Below, piece after piece: positions 49,116-60,941 of a DNA stretch of 64,000 nt. The stretch's first letter is position 1. Each line of letters opens with the position of its first letter. The position numbers were made by a program, and so were the translations under genes. The DNA comes from Chrysomallon squamiferum. Lineage: Eukaryota > Mollusca > Gastropoda > Neomphalida > Peltospiridae. The stretch lies in assembly GCA_012295275.1 (NCBI GenBank), contig CM022665.1:4791667-4855666 (forward strand), written 5' to 3'. The notes under the pieces were generated by a model. That model was not told the DNA's origin. It did not search any database and saw only the letters and a list, made by a program, of their open reading frames with translations.

Positions 49116-50364
49116 CATTATTATTATTATTATTACCATTTATTTTGTAATTAATAATAAAACATAATTCTTTCATACAGTTCTTTTCTTTCTTTTTTTT
49201 AAATTTTTATAATTTATTTATATTTTAGTTTATTTTTATTTATTTATTTATTAATCTTTTTATTTTATTATTATTTTTTTTTTTTTTTTTTTTTTTTATT
49301 TGTTTAATTATTACTGAACGTTGACAACAAACTGCTCATTTAAAGCAAGTAAAATGGAAAAGAAATTCATTTGATCAAACTGTTTTGATCAAAATCACTT
49401 TTTTAACTTACTGAAGATAACGATCATCATTTTCATGTCACATTAATTAAAGCTTCTGATCATCTATAGATCTCTTTCCTAAAATTATTTAAGTGGTATC
49501 TTTGAAAAAAAAAAAAAGATATTAAAAAAAAATTATTAAAAATTTAGAAGAAATTACGGTTTTATTTGTAAGATTTCTATCCGGCCATTCTCTGCTCTAT
49601 TTTCTAATTTCTCGAATTTGTTGACAGTTTCCCAAACGTCTGTCCTAATATTTATAAAATATTCATTCTTTTAGAACTTATCGGTTTGCACCTTAGCTCA
49701 GACATCAAAGCATACAACACGGTATTTGATAAGCGAACTGAGAAGGTTTGCATGGAAAGAAAAAGAGTTCACTGGACACATTAATGATGATACCACCATC
49801 ACACTTCGAGATCTGAACTCTACCCGAACCGCAGAGAATACAAAAAATATTCAAAGAATTTTGGAATAAGTATAATCTCGTTACTGACATTCGCTGCGTT
49901 TACGCTACACAAATAAACTGCATTTCTTGTAGCTATTGTTGTTTGGGGATTGTTTGTTTTATGTTTGTTACCTTTTCACCTTTTTTTTTTTTTTTTCAGT
50001 GCTGATTATATTAATTTCTTTAGAATGTCCAAATTTCAATTCATTTCTGTCGACAGTATTTATGGACGTCGTTGTAATTTCATTTGCAACAAAATAGATT
50101 ATTTTACGGAAGGTTAATGAGAGATAATAATTATTTTCCAGTAATAATAAACTTCTGTCAATAGTGGTGTGTATAATCTGTATTTTTCTTTTGTTACTTT
50201 ATTAACACTGAACTCGTATTAACTCTAACCAGAATGTATTAATCATTATCTGTTGTATTCAGTTCTCGAGCTACATTGTTGTCCGTTTCTTAAACCATGC
50301 ACTGTAAGACTATCATGCTTATCTAAGTTATAGGTAATAAATAATTAAAAAAAAAAAAAAAAAA

Positions 50365-50366
<2 letters not shown>
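49116..50366. other. Gene-free AT-rich DNA
   Basis: No supported gene. T tract at 49275-49297; T tract at 49982-49996; A tract at 50347-50366. Confidence 0.55.
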
Positions 50367-50416
<50 letters not shown>

Positions 50417-50420
50417 AAAG
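50367..50420. repeat. (GAAA)n microsatellite
   Basis: About 13 GAAA units directly after a poly(A) tract. Confidence 0.97.
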
Positions 50421-51744
50421 AAAATAATTAAATAAAGCAACACGCTGCTGCATATTTTCTCTAAATAACACTGTTTCTTTATTTGATGTAAAGCCAAGGA
50501 TTCCGGGACTGTTTCTCGTTAACAACTGACAGTAGACTTCATGTCCCGTTTGTTCCTTTGAAAGTGTCTTAAACAATAAAAATAAAATAAAAATATATGC
50601 ATAAAGGAATCAAGAACAATTCCTCACTGGACAAATAACCCGCTTGGACAGTTCCCCACTCAGTAATGGCAGTTTTTGATGATTCGCCATTCTTAATTTT
50701 TTATAAGTGGTTTTTTTTTTACATGTTTATCGGAGTATTATTTCTTTGACTGCACTTGAGAGGATGACTGTGTAATTGAACTTGACTGCTCTTGGGAGGA
50801 TGATCCACTGTGTAAGATTTAAGTAAATCAAGCAGTTTTTTTTTTTGTGTGTGTGTGTCAATACTAATGAAATTATTGTTTGTTAAAGTTTAATTTAAAA
50901 AAATACTAATTCTGTTCAATACACATGTGTGCAGTGGAGAAATGTCGAAGTGGGGAAACTGTCCGTTTACCGTATAATCTGTCATCATCAGAGCTTGGAA
51001 GAGTACGTATGGCAATTAAAGGCAAGCAGTACAGAAAGAATCATCAAGCTTTCCTCTGTTTCATGCAGCCACCAACTAACCAAGTAACAACACAATGAAC
51101 ACGAAACAGAGACTCCGTCCTTCGTGTGACGGAACACAGGATCGATTCCTTTGAAAGCACTCTATTGAGTTACTTCACCCTGCAGACTCTTCTCTGTGAC
51201 TCTTATCGAAGACTATGTTTTTAAAACGCGAAATAAAATCAGCTAACGAGAAATAAACAGAGAGAGTATCAGAATAATCGATGTCAAATTGTATGTAATT
51301 AAATAATATCGAAATCAAATGATACGTAATTAAATAATATATTCTAGAGCGTGCCGCTGAGTAAAAGACATTATTACCGTCATCAGTGCTTCGGTCCTAT
51401 GTGAACTTATGTAAGACATCGACCAGGCACCGGTGAGTGTATCCATAACAGAGTGTTATTTTATTAGCTGTCTGCAAAACACCGAAATTATCGTCTAGTT
51501 TTTCACGTACGAATTATTCAGAGGCCCAATTTACACGGTGTTTTAGAAATATGTAACATTAATACAAGACTGTCTGGTCATGTCACGCCGGTATTATAAG
51601 ATTACTTCACAGTCTTGTTAGCTGAGTTCTTGCGATCACAAGAGATTTTCGAGGATGTATACAGCTGTTTTCAATTATGGATACACAAATAGGTCAATTA
51701 AACGGCATATGTTCCTTTGATCTCAAGCATAAATGTAAATGTGT

Positions 51745-51748
<4 letters not shown>
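50421..51748. other. Gene-free DNA
   Basis: No supported gene; mostly complex sequence with a short T-then-GT tract at 50837-50859. Confidence 0.5.

Positions 51749-51815
<67 letters not shown>
51749..51815. repeat. (GA)n microsatellite
   Basis: About 66 bp of GA, the nearest large array upstream of the receptor gene. Confidence 0.98.
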
Positions 51816-51821
<6 letters not shown>

Positions 51822-52880
51822 TAAAGAGATATATACAATAGAGAGACTGATATTTTTTTTTAAATAATTATTTACCAATTTACGAATCATCTAAAGTCAT
51901 CAATTAATCTTAATTCGATGCTGAAATTTAAAATTATTTCTACTTTATGAAGAAATTAAGTAGGAAGAAGTGAGCAGTCTAACTTACTAATATATATTAT
52001 ATTATCGAACTTAAAATAAAACAGATGCAAAAATACAGTTGAAAATAGGTTTATGTGAACCTGGTGTTTTGATTTAAGAGTGATTTTTATTTAGTGTGAA
52101 TAAAATAACAGCAAATGTTAATTATAATTTCTATTTGTCACTTCTAAAAAATTTTGTTATAACATAATGTTATAACAAATTTTGTTATAACATAATGTTA
52201 TTTGTTGTTATATAGAATGTTTGTTACTTTGATTTCTTTTCATACGTCAAAACAAACGCTGAGATATTAAATAGCTACAATAAACATACGTTTTTAGTTT
52301 TAATTTAGCAACAGCGAAACAAATCGACAGAATTCTCGTTATCATGGCTCTAATTCATTTCATAATGGCTGATTCAGAATATGGATAGTGTATCACAAGA
52401 TATAAGTGTTTTTATTCAGTGTAGAGATAATAATCTAATGAATAACTGTTCCATTCAGTATATGGCCGACTGATCCACTGTATCAGATTTGTATCGAGGG
52501 TATGAATGTTTGATTTAATACATGAATGTTTATCACGGAATATTTTTAACACAATTATTATTGAAAATTCCTATCTTCTTTTCTTCACCTCTGTTATATA
52601 TTACTTGAGAAAGGCTATATTTGGTTAAATTAAACTCGAGAACTGTTACAACTCTTTTATCTTCTTATACTATCAGATTAACAAATACATTAGTGTAGTA
52701 AATGAAACCGAAAAAATAGTTGTTATTAATCTATTTTTATTTCTATTATTTGTTTGTCCTCTCATTGTCGTATAATATTACATTTATATATCAGGAAGTG
52801 GGTGGGTGATAAATCAAATAATGATAGTTACTCGTTTTGGTTTGTTTGTTTGTTTTGTTTTTTTTTTTGTTTAAAGATAC
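51816..52880. other. Upstream region of the receptor gene
   Basis: No other gene. It contains the 28-bp palindromic repeat (52151-52205) and a T/TTTG run at 52838-52870. No convincing TATA/initiator pair is identified. Confidence 0.45.
52151..52205. repeat. Two-copy 28-bp tandem repeat with palindromic core
   Basis: The unit at 52151 recurs at 52179 (period 28). Each unit carries TGTTATAACAT followed by ATGTTATAACA, a near-perfect inverted repeat. It lies about 0.8 kb upstream of the receptor start. Confidence 0.85.
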
Positions 52881-53018
52881 TTTTAATCTACTTCTCTTTA
52901 CAGACAGTCTTCTGTCTGCTGCTGTGACGTCTTCAGCGGGATTCTGGCGGGAGATTGAATCTTCGTCTCCTTCAATGATCGCTAATTCAGCAGGCTTCAA
53001 TTTCTCTCAGATAATACT
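52881..53018 (+). promoter_or_regulatory. Probable 5' UTR of the receptor gene with two splice acceptors and an overlapping upstream ATG
   Basis: A pyrimidine-rich run ends in TTTACAG at 52897-52903, and a second ends in TTCTCTCAG at 53002-53010. Either could receive a distant noncoding 5' exon, a common layout for GPCRs with a single coding exon. An out-of-frame ATG at 52975-52977 opens a 29-codon frame that stops at 53062-53064, overlapping the receptor start. It would be in the mRNA if the first acceptor (or an unspliced leader) is used and absent if the second is used. No donor or promoter can be paired with these acceptors from sequence alone. Confidence 0.4.
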
Positions 53019-54179
53019 ATGTCAGGAATGGGCGTTTTCGGAGAAAGCACCGGTTTGCAAATGACGCCGACTGCAGCTATTCACGAATTCAATGAAACGG
53101 ACTTAGGATTAGGAAATAAAACGTTCAACATTTCGCGGAGTCCGTTCTTCCCCAGGGTCATGGACCCTCTGTCGCGGGGGTTAATGACGTACAAATATTA
53201 TGCCTACCCAGTGCTACTGACAGTCGGATCAATTGGAAATATGCTGGCTTATTATATTTTCACAAGAACTCGACTGAAAAAGGTGTCATCTGTTCATTAT
53301 TTAGCTGCTGCTGCCCTTATGGATACAGGATTCCTGTGGACCTTTTTTCTGACTCCACTGTATATTTCATACGGAGTACCCATTATTATTCAGGACGGAG
53401 TCTGTCAGTTTATGACGTTTCTCAATTTCATATTTACTTTTCTTTCAATCTGGTATCTGGTTGCAATGATTGTGGAGAAATTCATAGGCATTTACTGGCC
53501 GCTTAAAAAGACGACTATGTGCACACCTTTCCGAGCGAAAGTTGTCTTGGTTTTCATGGGCATCATGGCAGTGGTTTGCTATTCTTACGTAGTGTATTTC
53601 TTTGGTCCCACTGGAAAAACTCTTATCTGGTGTCATCCATGGCCGGAGCTCAAAGAACGTTTCGAAAACCTAAACAGAATTGATTCCGTCGTAGTGGGCA
53701 TTCTTCCATATGCAATCATCGTACTCCTTACGTCATTGATTCTAATTCGAGGCTGTGAGTATTACCGGATATCCGCTGCTGTGGAACTGTGGCCAAGGCA
53801 GGATTCGACCCAGAGTTCCATGAGTGATACCAATCTCGTGTTTCCGGTTTTAATTCTGACGCTTTTGGCGAACATACCCATAAATGTTATGAGATGTGCC
53901 ATGGCTTTAAACGGAATGCAAATTAGACCGTCATTACAAAAATGGAGTAGTCTGTTTTTCGAACTTTACATTTTCAATTTTGCTATCAAACTTTTTGTTT
54001 ATCTCGTCTTTTCGGGAAACTTTCGTCGTCGGGCATGGCACTTTCTCCGTACAGCAGGCGAAAAACTCAGACACAAATGTGACCGTGAATCTTCGTCCAG
54101 TTCTGAACCGCATGATATCAACCTGGAAGCCATCACGAGGGATCATAATGCACGTGCCTGTCTCATGCAAACACAGTGA
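53019..54179 (+). CDS. Class A (rhodopsin-like) orphan GPCR, probably peptide/chemosensory receptor type, single exon
   Basis: Complete 386-residue frame from ATG to TGA. An in-frame TAA at 52983-52985 limits the start, and the ATG has A at -3. Seen: an N-terminus of about 60 residues with sequons N25-E-T, N33-K-T and N37-I-S. TM1 (about 61-82) carries GN at 73-74. TM2 (93-115) carries D102, the conserved 2.50 aspartate. TM3 (127-152) starts with C129, which would pair with C205 in extracellular loop 2. TM4 is about 174-196. TM5 (221-245) has P230. TM6 (271-298) has P287. TM7 (310-332) ends at Y328, followed by helix 8 with NFRRR (334-338). The tail has a serine cluster at 358-362 (phosphorylation/arrestin type) and C354 as a possible palmitoylation site. 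The fold implies a plasma-membrane G-protein-coupled receptor. Atypical: DRY is E153-K154-F155, the TM4 tryptophan is absent, the TM6 toggle W is N285, and NPxxY is K324-LFVY. The segment WPL then MCT..RAK (160-174) recalls lophotrochozoan FMRFamide-like peptide receptors (from memory, unsearched). The ligand is unknown; a chemosensory receptor is an alternative. Confidence 0.93.
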   Translation: MSGMGVFGESTGLQMTPTAAIHEFNETDLGLGNKTFNISRSPFFPRVMDPLSRGLMTYKYYAYPVLLTVGSIGNMLAYYIFTRTRLKKVSSVHYLAAAALMDTGFLWTFFLTPLYISYGVPIIIQDGVCQFMTFLNFIFTFLSIWYLVAMIVEKFIGIYWPLKKTTMCTPFRAKVVLVFMGIMAVVCYSYVVYFFGPTGKTLIWCHPWPELKERFENLNRIDSVVVGILPYAIIVLLTSLILIRGCEYYRISAAVELWPRQDSTQSSMSDTNLVFPVLILTLLANIPINVMRCAMALNGMQIRPSLQKWSSLFFELYIFNFAIKLFVYLVFSGNFRRRAWHFLRTAGEKLRHKCDRESSSSSEPHDINLEAITRDHNARACLMQTQ

Positions 54180-54963
54180 AACATATAGTTTATGTTACTA
54201 GGTTAATAACATGTTATTATGTTAATAACATGTTGTTATGTAAATAACATGTTGTTATGTTAATGACATGTTGTTATGTTAATAACATGTTATTATGGTT
54301 AAGCATATCTGCTATGTTTGTATTAAAACACTAACAGTTTTATTTTTCTTTTTTTCTTTCTTCGCTTCTAAAAGATTTAAATCACTCATATTCTTCACAG
54401 AAACATGGAAGAAAAAATTCTACTTATGTAAAAGAAATATAGAAAATCTTTCCATATATTTGATCTTTCTTTATTTTGGTTTGATGCTGGTGCATGTGGC
54501 TGTGTGTGTGCATGTACTTTGTTGTTGTTGTTGTTGTTGTTTATTTGTTTTATTAATATCAGTTAATATGCCATTCATATGAGAAAAGAGATGGACGCGT
54601 GTCCAGTCAGAAAAAAAACAGAGACAAACACGTACCAGTCCTCACAGTTAAAGACAGTTATTTTTAAGTGCGTATGGAAAAGTTGTTTTAACATTAATGC
54701 ATTTAAGGTGTAATATAACAGCATGAATCAAAACAACCATATCACGCTTGTAAATATTTTTGAAATCCTTTTCTCTCTGTATCAAATTTATAACAATTGT
54801 TAGCAAAACGATACAGCAATATCGAAATCCACGTGAATAATTTTCAAAATTTATGACCAAAATTATGTTTCCTGGAATCAATGTCAACTAATATCAAATT
54901 TATATCTTAAAACCTGGTAAAGTGAAATTCAGACACTGAGTGCTGAGTTATAGCTAAAATAAA
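54180..54963 (+). other. Probable 3' UTR of the receptor gene, ending near an AATAAA signal
   Basis: No other gene starts here. It opens with the 19-bp palindromic minisatellite, then has an ATTAAA variant at 54321-54326, GTT repeats near 54522-54540 and a canonical AATAAA at 54958-54963 with T/G-rich sequence just after it. Which signal is used is inference. Confidence 0.4.
54202..54296. repeat. Minisatellite, five 19-bp units with palindromic core
   Basis: Five consecutive 19-bp units (54202, 54221, 54240, 54259, 54278) built on GTTAATAACATGTTRTTAT, with one or two changes each. Units 1 and 5 contain the 16-base perfect palindrome TAATAACATGTTATTA, so the RNA or DNA can form repeated small hairpins. 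It begins 22 bp after the receptor stop codon. Confidence 0.95.
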
Positions 54964-56691
54964 ATCCAAATTCTGTGTTCTGAAATGTTCCAACTAAAAT
55001 TCAAATTATATATATTTATATAAATGACTGTCAGTTCCAATTTAAATATGGTCGTGCGTTACTAAGCTAGCTGTAAGTTAGTACCTAAAACGTCTGGTAC
55101 GTAATTAACTTGACCTTGGTATCGATATATAATACTAATCCTCTTCGAACATACTCCACAAACATGGAGCAGGGAGTTAAGTGTTACAAGACGCCTCATT
55201 AGTTTACTGTAGAAACACGTCAGACTCGAGATGGGCACGGTTAGACAGACTGATCCGGAGGTCAGGTTGTTTTTCGGTTAGTGACGATATTTTAATATTA
55301 TCCTAGAGCGAAAAGGAAAACAAGATTGCCAATTATTGACTGGTTTTAATAATGATCTTTTCTAAATCCTGCGAGATACATGGTTCCCTCTTCCCATACA
55401 CTAACGCATTACGAGTAGTTAATGTTCATTTAGTACAGAACACGTTTAACTAAGATTTGAGATTTTCTACGTATTGTCAAATGAACTGAAGAAAACTCAG
55501 ACTCCATAAGGTCTCAGATTGTTTCTTTCTCTCGCAGCGCACTAACTTTGCAGTCATGGTATTAAACTAACAGCTAAATAATGATTTCGTCAGTGACGAT
55601 TGTCATAGTGAGGGTAATAACCCTCCGGCTTACTAACTGAAAGACAGTTGCTCCAGTAAGCGTAACGCTGCTAAAATAATGGTGTAATGACGCAGTGGCT
55701 AACGACTTAGATGTAGTGAATTTTAATGGAACGATTAATATTGGCATTGTTGTTGTTTGTTGTTTTTAAAGTACGTATAAATTCAGCTCGTGATACGCTG
55801 AAAATTGGTTCAGATACAACCTGTCCATGTGTAATTAATTAATATATTTGATATAAGCTTATAACTGTAGACTTACTGCTTAGAATTTCAACGTATCCTT
55901 GAAAATAATTTGTTGATGTAAATATTTATCAGCTAGTAATGAATAAATGAACACATCTTAAACTGCGTGAACACAATTTATTCTCGCATTTGTTTACTTT
56001 GTTTGAATGACATTTCACCTCGTTCATTCTTAAAAAGACACGGCAAATTACTGCGTTCGCAGTTTAAGTTGCTAGACTTTTTAAGCCGTAGGGCCAACGT
56101 CTTTACTTTTCAATTTGCATCACCAATCTAAATTCGCTTCAGAATCCTCGGTCTCGAAAAGGAACACGGATTAACCGTGTACAACAGTTCTTTAGAGACA
56201 CGGTTAGAACCGCCAGGATGTAAGTACTATCATGAATGTTTTATTTTTACAAGGTCGTTAAAGGCGTGTAGACAAAGTTCGTGCAATTTGTGTAAATGTG
56301 ACGCCAGCTGCATTGAAATAATCCCCAGCATTACGGTATAATGATATCTTTTATCGACCCAGCAGAGACAGGACTTTACGTTCCAAGAGTCTTTTATTGC
56401 CCGTCGAAATTAATAATAACGTAACACATTGCAGGAAGTTTCGTAATCCGCGATATTACACAACAGAGCAAAACCGGGACACGAAGATTAGGATAATAAA
56501 AATAGAACCTTTTATTTGTAAAAAAAAGCCAGCGTCCTCCGAATCAGCGGATTTTGTCCTTTTTTACTGTTGTCCTTCATGTCAGAAGATCATATTTGCA
56601 ACTTAAATCCTGCATTTTACAAATTACATGTTAAAATCTGAGAATCTATTTTTTCAAGAATTATCTTCAATTTCAGAATAAATATCGATTA

Positions 56692-56694
<3 letters not shown>
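54964..56694. other. Gene-free, unusually complex DNA downstream of the receptor
   Basis: About 1.7 kb nearly without microsatellites, the cleanest stretch in the window. No open frame with a recognisable motif, and nothing identified. Confidence 0.5.

Positions 56695-56732
<38 letters not shown>
56695..56732. repeat. (AT)n microsatellite
   Basis: About 38 bp of AT, self-complementary. Confidence 0.97.
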
Positions 56733-56736
<4 letters not shown>

Positions 56737-57267
56737 GTCATTGTTCCAGGTTAAAGATTTGAAATTATATTTGTATTCTAGGAAACATCGTTAAGTGCAA
56801 CCAGAGCTACGGTAACGTATATCGGTGGCTTTCACAATGATATCTCATTAATTAACAAGAGAAGTGTGTCGAATGAAAAACACATTAAGCCTGCCTGTCT
56901 CTAATGTGACAGCCTATGATATCTGCTTATGATTGAAAACATTTAATTTCCGTTCCAACATACAATACTGATGGATTTCTTCAATATATCTCACTTTGTC
57001 ATAATATACTATCAATTACCTAATGTTTTCCGCACCGCGTGACCTATTTTTGTTTTATTTTGCGATTAATGGCCTTATCGCTTTAACCCTCTCCATACAA
57101 GAGAACAGATAAAGCAAAATACCTCTAAGATAAAGTAAGAATCTTGCAATGTGAACAGGTTACGAGTATCAATGCACATAATGTATCCAGAATTTAGTCG
57201 TTTTCAATAATCCTTACTTCTGTAATAAATACATTGTTTTCCTATACAAAAATTGCATATAGGCTAC

Positions 57268-57268
<1 letters not shown>
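56733..57268. other. Gene-free DNA
   Basis: No supported gene. The right end is the GCATATAGGCTACG flank of the next CT array. Confidence 0.5.
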
Positions 57269-57355
<87 letters not shown>

Positions 57356-57390
57356 ATCTCTCTCTCTCTTTCTTTATCTCTCTCTCTCAC
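57269..57390. repeat. (CT)n microsatellite with imperfect end
   Basis: Pure CT to 57349, then TTTCTTTATCTC twice and a short CT run. Confidence 0.98.
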
Positions 57391-58004
57391 ATACACACAC
57401 ACAAACATGCACGCGCATATATACACGTTTTGTAGTGATCAATGAAATATGTCGACATATAGCAAGACATTTGTCCACGAGTTTTTATTACTGAATTTAG
57501 ATACAAAAAGTGCGAATTATACGACACAAGTAATACTTTTTCTCTGTGTGTATATACAGATAGATAGATAGTTAGATAGACATATATAGATATAGATATA
57601 CACACACATTTACACTGACCGACATTAGTTATAAATGAATGAACGGCTACAACCGAGGAGGTTAGATATAACAATGAAACGCTTGGCAGCAAATATTTCA
57701 TTAAAAAATATATTTCCTCTGAAAGCCTATCCAAGCCTTATTAATGAAGTCATCTTTCTTTGATAAAGGTTAATTTAAAGACACAACAAAAATATAAAAT
57801 TCTCGTGTAAAAGGATGTCTGAGAAGCTCCATCAGAACAGACATCTGAAAGTAAAAACTCCATCTTAAAATGTAACAAGATGATACATATTTTTAATCAA
57901 AGCAGACAGCAAACAATGTGTGCGAGAAATATTTGATTCTGTATGACGTCTGAATCCGTAATAATTTGGTCTGTCACGATTTTGAGTTTTGGTTTTTCTT
58001 TTTT

Positions 58005-58039
<35 letters not shown>

Positions 58040-59536
58040 CTTCTCCAGAATTGCGGTTATGTACTGTTTGTCTTTTTGCTTCTAATTATAGATATTTGTC
58101 TATTTCTTTTTTTTTCTTCTTTTTTTTTCTCCTTTTTTTTTTTTTTTTTTTTTTCTTTTCTTTTCTTTTCGATTTCTTTCTTTATATTTTTTCTTTACTT
58201 ATTTTATTTTATTTTTTAATTCATTTTTTTTGTGTGTCTGTGATAATAAACAGCGATCGATGTTTTTGGAGGTTTTTGCAAGGTTTTATTTGTATTTTAT
58301 ATTATTTTTACTTCTGTTTTCTTCTTTCTATCTATTATTGTCTTTTCTCAATTTTTTTTTTTTTTTTTTTTTAATTAAAAAATTAAAACCTCCTCCAAAA
58401 AAACAACCTAGCTAAAACTTGCACGAAAGTGTCATTTAGTTCAAGATGTCGAAATGTCTTTCTATTTGTCTGTTTTGCAGCGACAAGGATTCTGACCTTT
58501 GCTGTTAGGTTAATCAGTTAAGCAAAAAAAGGAAGCGTATAATGTTAACTCAAGCTGATAAAAAACGTCCATTTCAAAATGAAAAGAAGGCAGTTGACAA
58601 ATGGGTCACTGGTACAGTCGAGAAAATATATAACCTGTACTAAATACATCCCACTGGACAAGTCAATTACGTCACACATCTGTGTGTGTGTTTGTGTGTG
58701 TCTAGGATACACTAGTATTTAGTCAATCTAGCCATCTCACTGTCTGTCTGTCTGTATATATAAATAGACAGATATACAGATAACTAGATGAACTGAATAT
58801 ATCCAAAATGGCAATCTTGATTCATGATTAAAGAATATAAACTTACATGATACCGTTTTAAGTTTAAACATAATGTAAATCAGTCAGTTTATTTTTGTTT
58901 GGAACCTGTTCAGATGGTCTGGATTTAAGACAAAATCACTGCACTAAGATCATTGAATTATTCTTCGAAATTACGCTAAATTAATCAGTATTTTCACCAA
59001 ACTGCTAAAGTGTAAAACCTCCTTAGTGTTCAAAAAGTTCTCGTCCTGTTGTTTTTGTGGGGTTTTTTTTTTTTGTTTGCTTTTTAAAATAAATTTTAGC
59101 GAATTGAAGAAAATCAAACGGAATTGTTTATGTGCAGTTTCCCCAAGTCGCAGTGACATGATTATAAAATAAATTATTTATTAAATAAACCCGATTCCTT
59201 TCTGTAATAGTTTTCTTATTATTCTACAAAGACGGTGACACGAAGCTATAAATAAAGTATAGTTAGACAATGACGGTTATTTTTATTAGCAATAAAACAA
59301 CAACAACAACAACAACAAATAAAATAAATAAATAAATAAATAACCAACCAAACAACAAAACAATAACAAGACATGTTATACGAGCATCTAAGACAGCAAA
59401 AGGTCACGATGTTCTTGCTAAGGTGAATCAGTGCACGAAGCTTGGTATCACTCGATCATTACATTCCGATATCACTCCCAGAAGACATTGTCACTTCCCG
59501 TCGCTACGACAGCAGTTTAACAACTGCGACTGCGGC
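57391..59536. other. Gene-free DNA with poly(T) tracts
   Basis: No supported gene. GATA/TA run at 57550-57606; T-rich tracts at 58010-58039, 58107-58153 and 58352-58371; CAA then AAAT runs at 59299-59343. Confidence 0.55.
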
Positions 59537-59995
59537 CTTACCTAGAACGTGTTATGCCACCATTAATAAGTCTTAACAAGAATTTTTTATCTCAACGTTA
59601 ATATCATATTTTTTTTTTTTTTTTTTTTTTTTAACCAAGAACATGTTATGCAACCATTAACATTTTTTTTTTTTTTTACCAAGAACGTGTTACTCCAGTA
59701 TTAATACGGTTTACCAAGAATGTGTTATTTCAGAGTTAATATGTTACCAAAACGTGTTATCCCAGCGCTAATACTGTTTTCCTAACATTAATATTATGTG
59801 TTACCATGAACGTTATTCCGGCATTAATATGTTTTACAAAGAAGTCTTATACCAGCGTTAATGTTTTACCAAGTACTTGCTCTCCTAACGTTAAATGTCT
59901 TACAAAGAACGTGTTATACCAGCATTAATGTGTTCAAGAACCTGCTATCCCAACGATAATAATAATTATTATGTTTTATCAAACAAGTGTTAATA
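59537..59995 (+). repeat. Minisatellite, about 12 copies of a roughly 34-bp unit
   Basis: Recurring order TTTACCAAGAACGTGTTAT then CCAGCGTTAATATG, with 33-36-bp spacing over most of the array. Copies differ by several bases, one is truncated near 59775-59800 and poly(T) tracts interrupt at 59611-59632 and 59664-59677. Confidence 0.85.
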
Positions 59996-60226
59996 TTTAT
60001 TTGTTTTGTTATATTAGATGTTCAAACGTGGCTTAAAAAAACCCCAAGTGTTTTCTTTTCTCACGCCTGTTATAGAATGTTAAATAACTGAAATTACCAG
60101 ATGCATTGATTTTGTGCTCCGTTAGTTTGACCGATGTTAAGTTCTGTCATCGGGCAGAAATAAATGTCGATGTATGACGTCAGATAGTAACAGACTGTTA
60201 AACAGTTTTTCCTCCAATGTGAGCGG

Positions 60227-60295
60227 GTGCGCGGTTGCGCAGTCACTGTATTCGTGCGCGCGGCTGCGCAGTCGCTGTATTCGTGCGCGCACGTC
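60227..60295. repeat. CpG-rich tandem repeat (27/29-bp units)
   Basis: GTGCGCGGTTGCGCAGTCAC..TATTC (60227-60253) is followed by a 29-bp variant (60254-60282) and a partial third unit. It is the densest CpG/GCGC cluster seen in an otherwise AT-rich window. Confidence 0.8.
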
Positions 60296-60906
60296 AAAAG
60301 AGGTTACCTTTCATTTTAATTTACAAAATATGACTGAAACCTACAGACTTATGTTTATAGACTTTTTTTTATCAACTATAATAAAAATATTCCATACAAA
60401 AAAAAAAAAAAAAAAATATTTTTTTTTCGTTTTTAATTGAAAACGTGCTGGTTAAGCTGCGCAGAATGTTTGAATGTCTCGCACGGGTTTTGAATTTTAA
60501 CTATTTTTTTCTCAAAGCATCAAAAGTTCCGCTTAGGGATTTTTTTAAAATTAGTGGCAACGTTGCTGTTGACATTTAAAAAGCTACTGTAAATGACGCT
60601 TTTTTTTCTTTTCTTTTCTTTTTTTCTTTTTCTTTTTCTTTTGGCTTTAATAAAGATATGTAGGAGTAGGGCTGTGTGTTGAATTTTTCGGGTTCTGTTC
60701 TTTTTAACATCTCACGTGAACAGTTAGGTGACTTTTTTGTGTGTTTGGCTGGTACCGAATAAAGATTATCGTACTGTTCTGGATTACGGTTGTAATAATG
60801 TGCAATAAATTTTGTTACTTTAATCAGAAATAAATGAAAGAAAATCTTAGTAATCTATCGTGACCAATTAAATAATAATAATAATAAGAAGAAGAAGAAG
60901 AAGAAG

Positions 60907-60941
<35 letters not shown>

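Noticed and set aside
53445-54201. Other open frames overlapping the receptor on either strand
   Set aside because: They are shadows of the receptor coding sequence with no motifs of their own.
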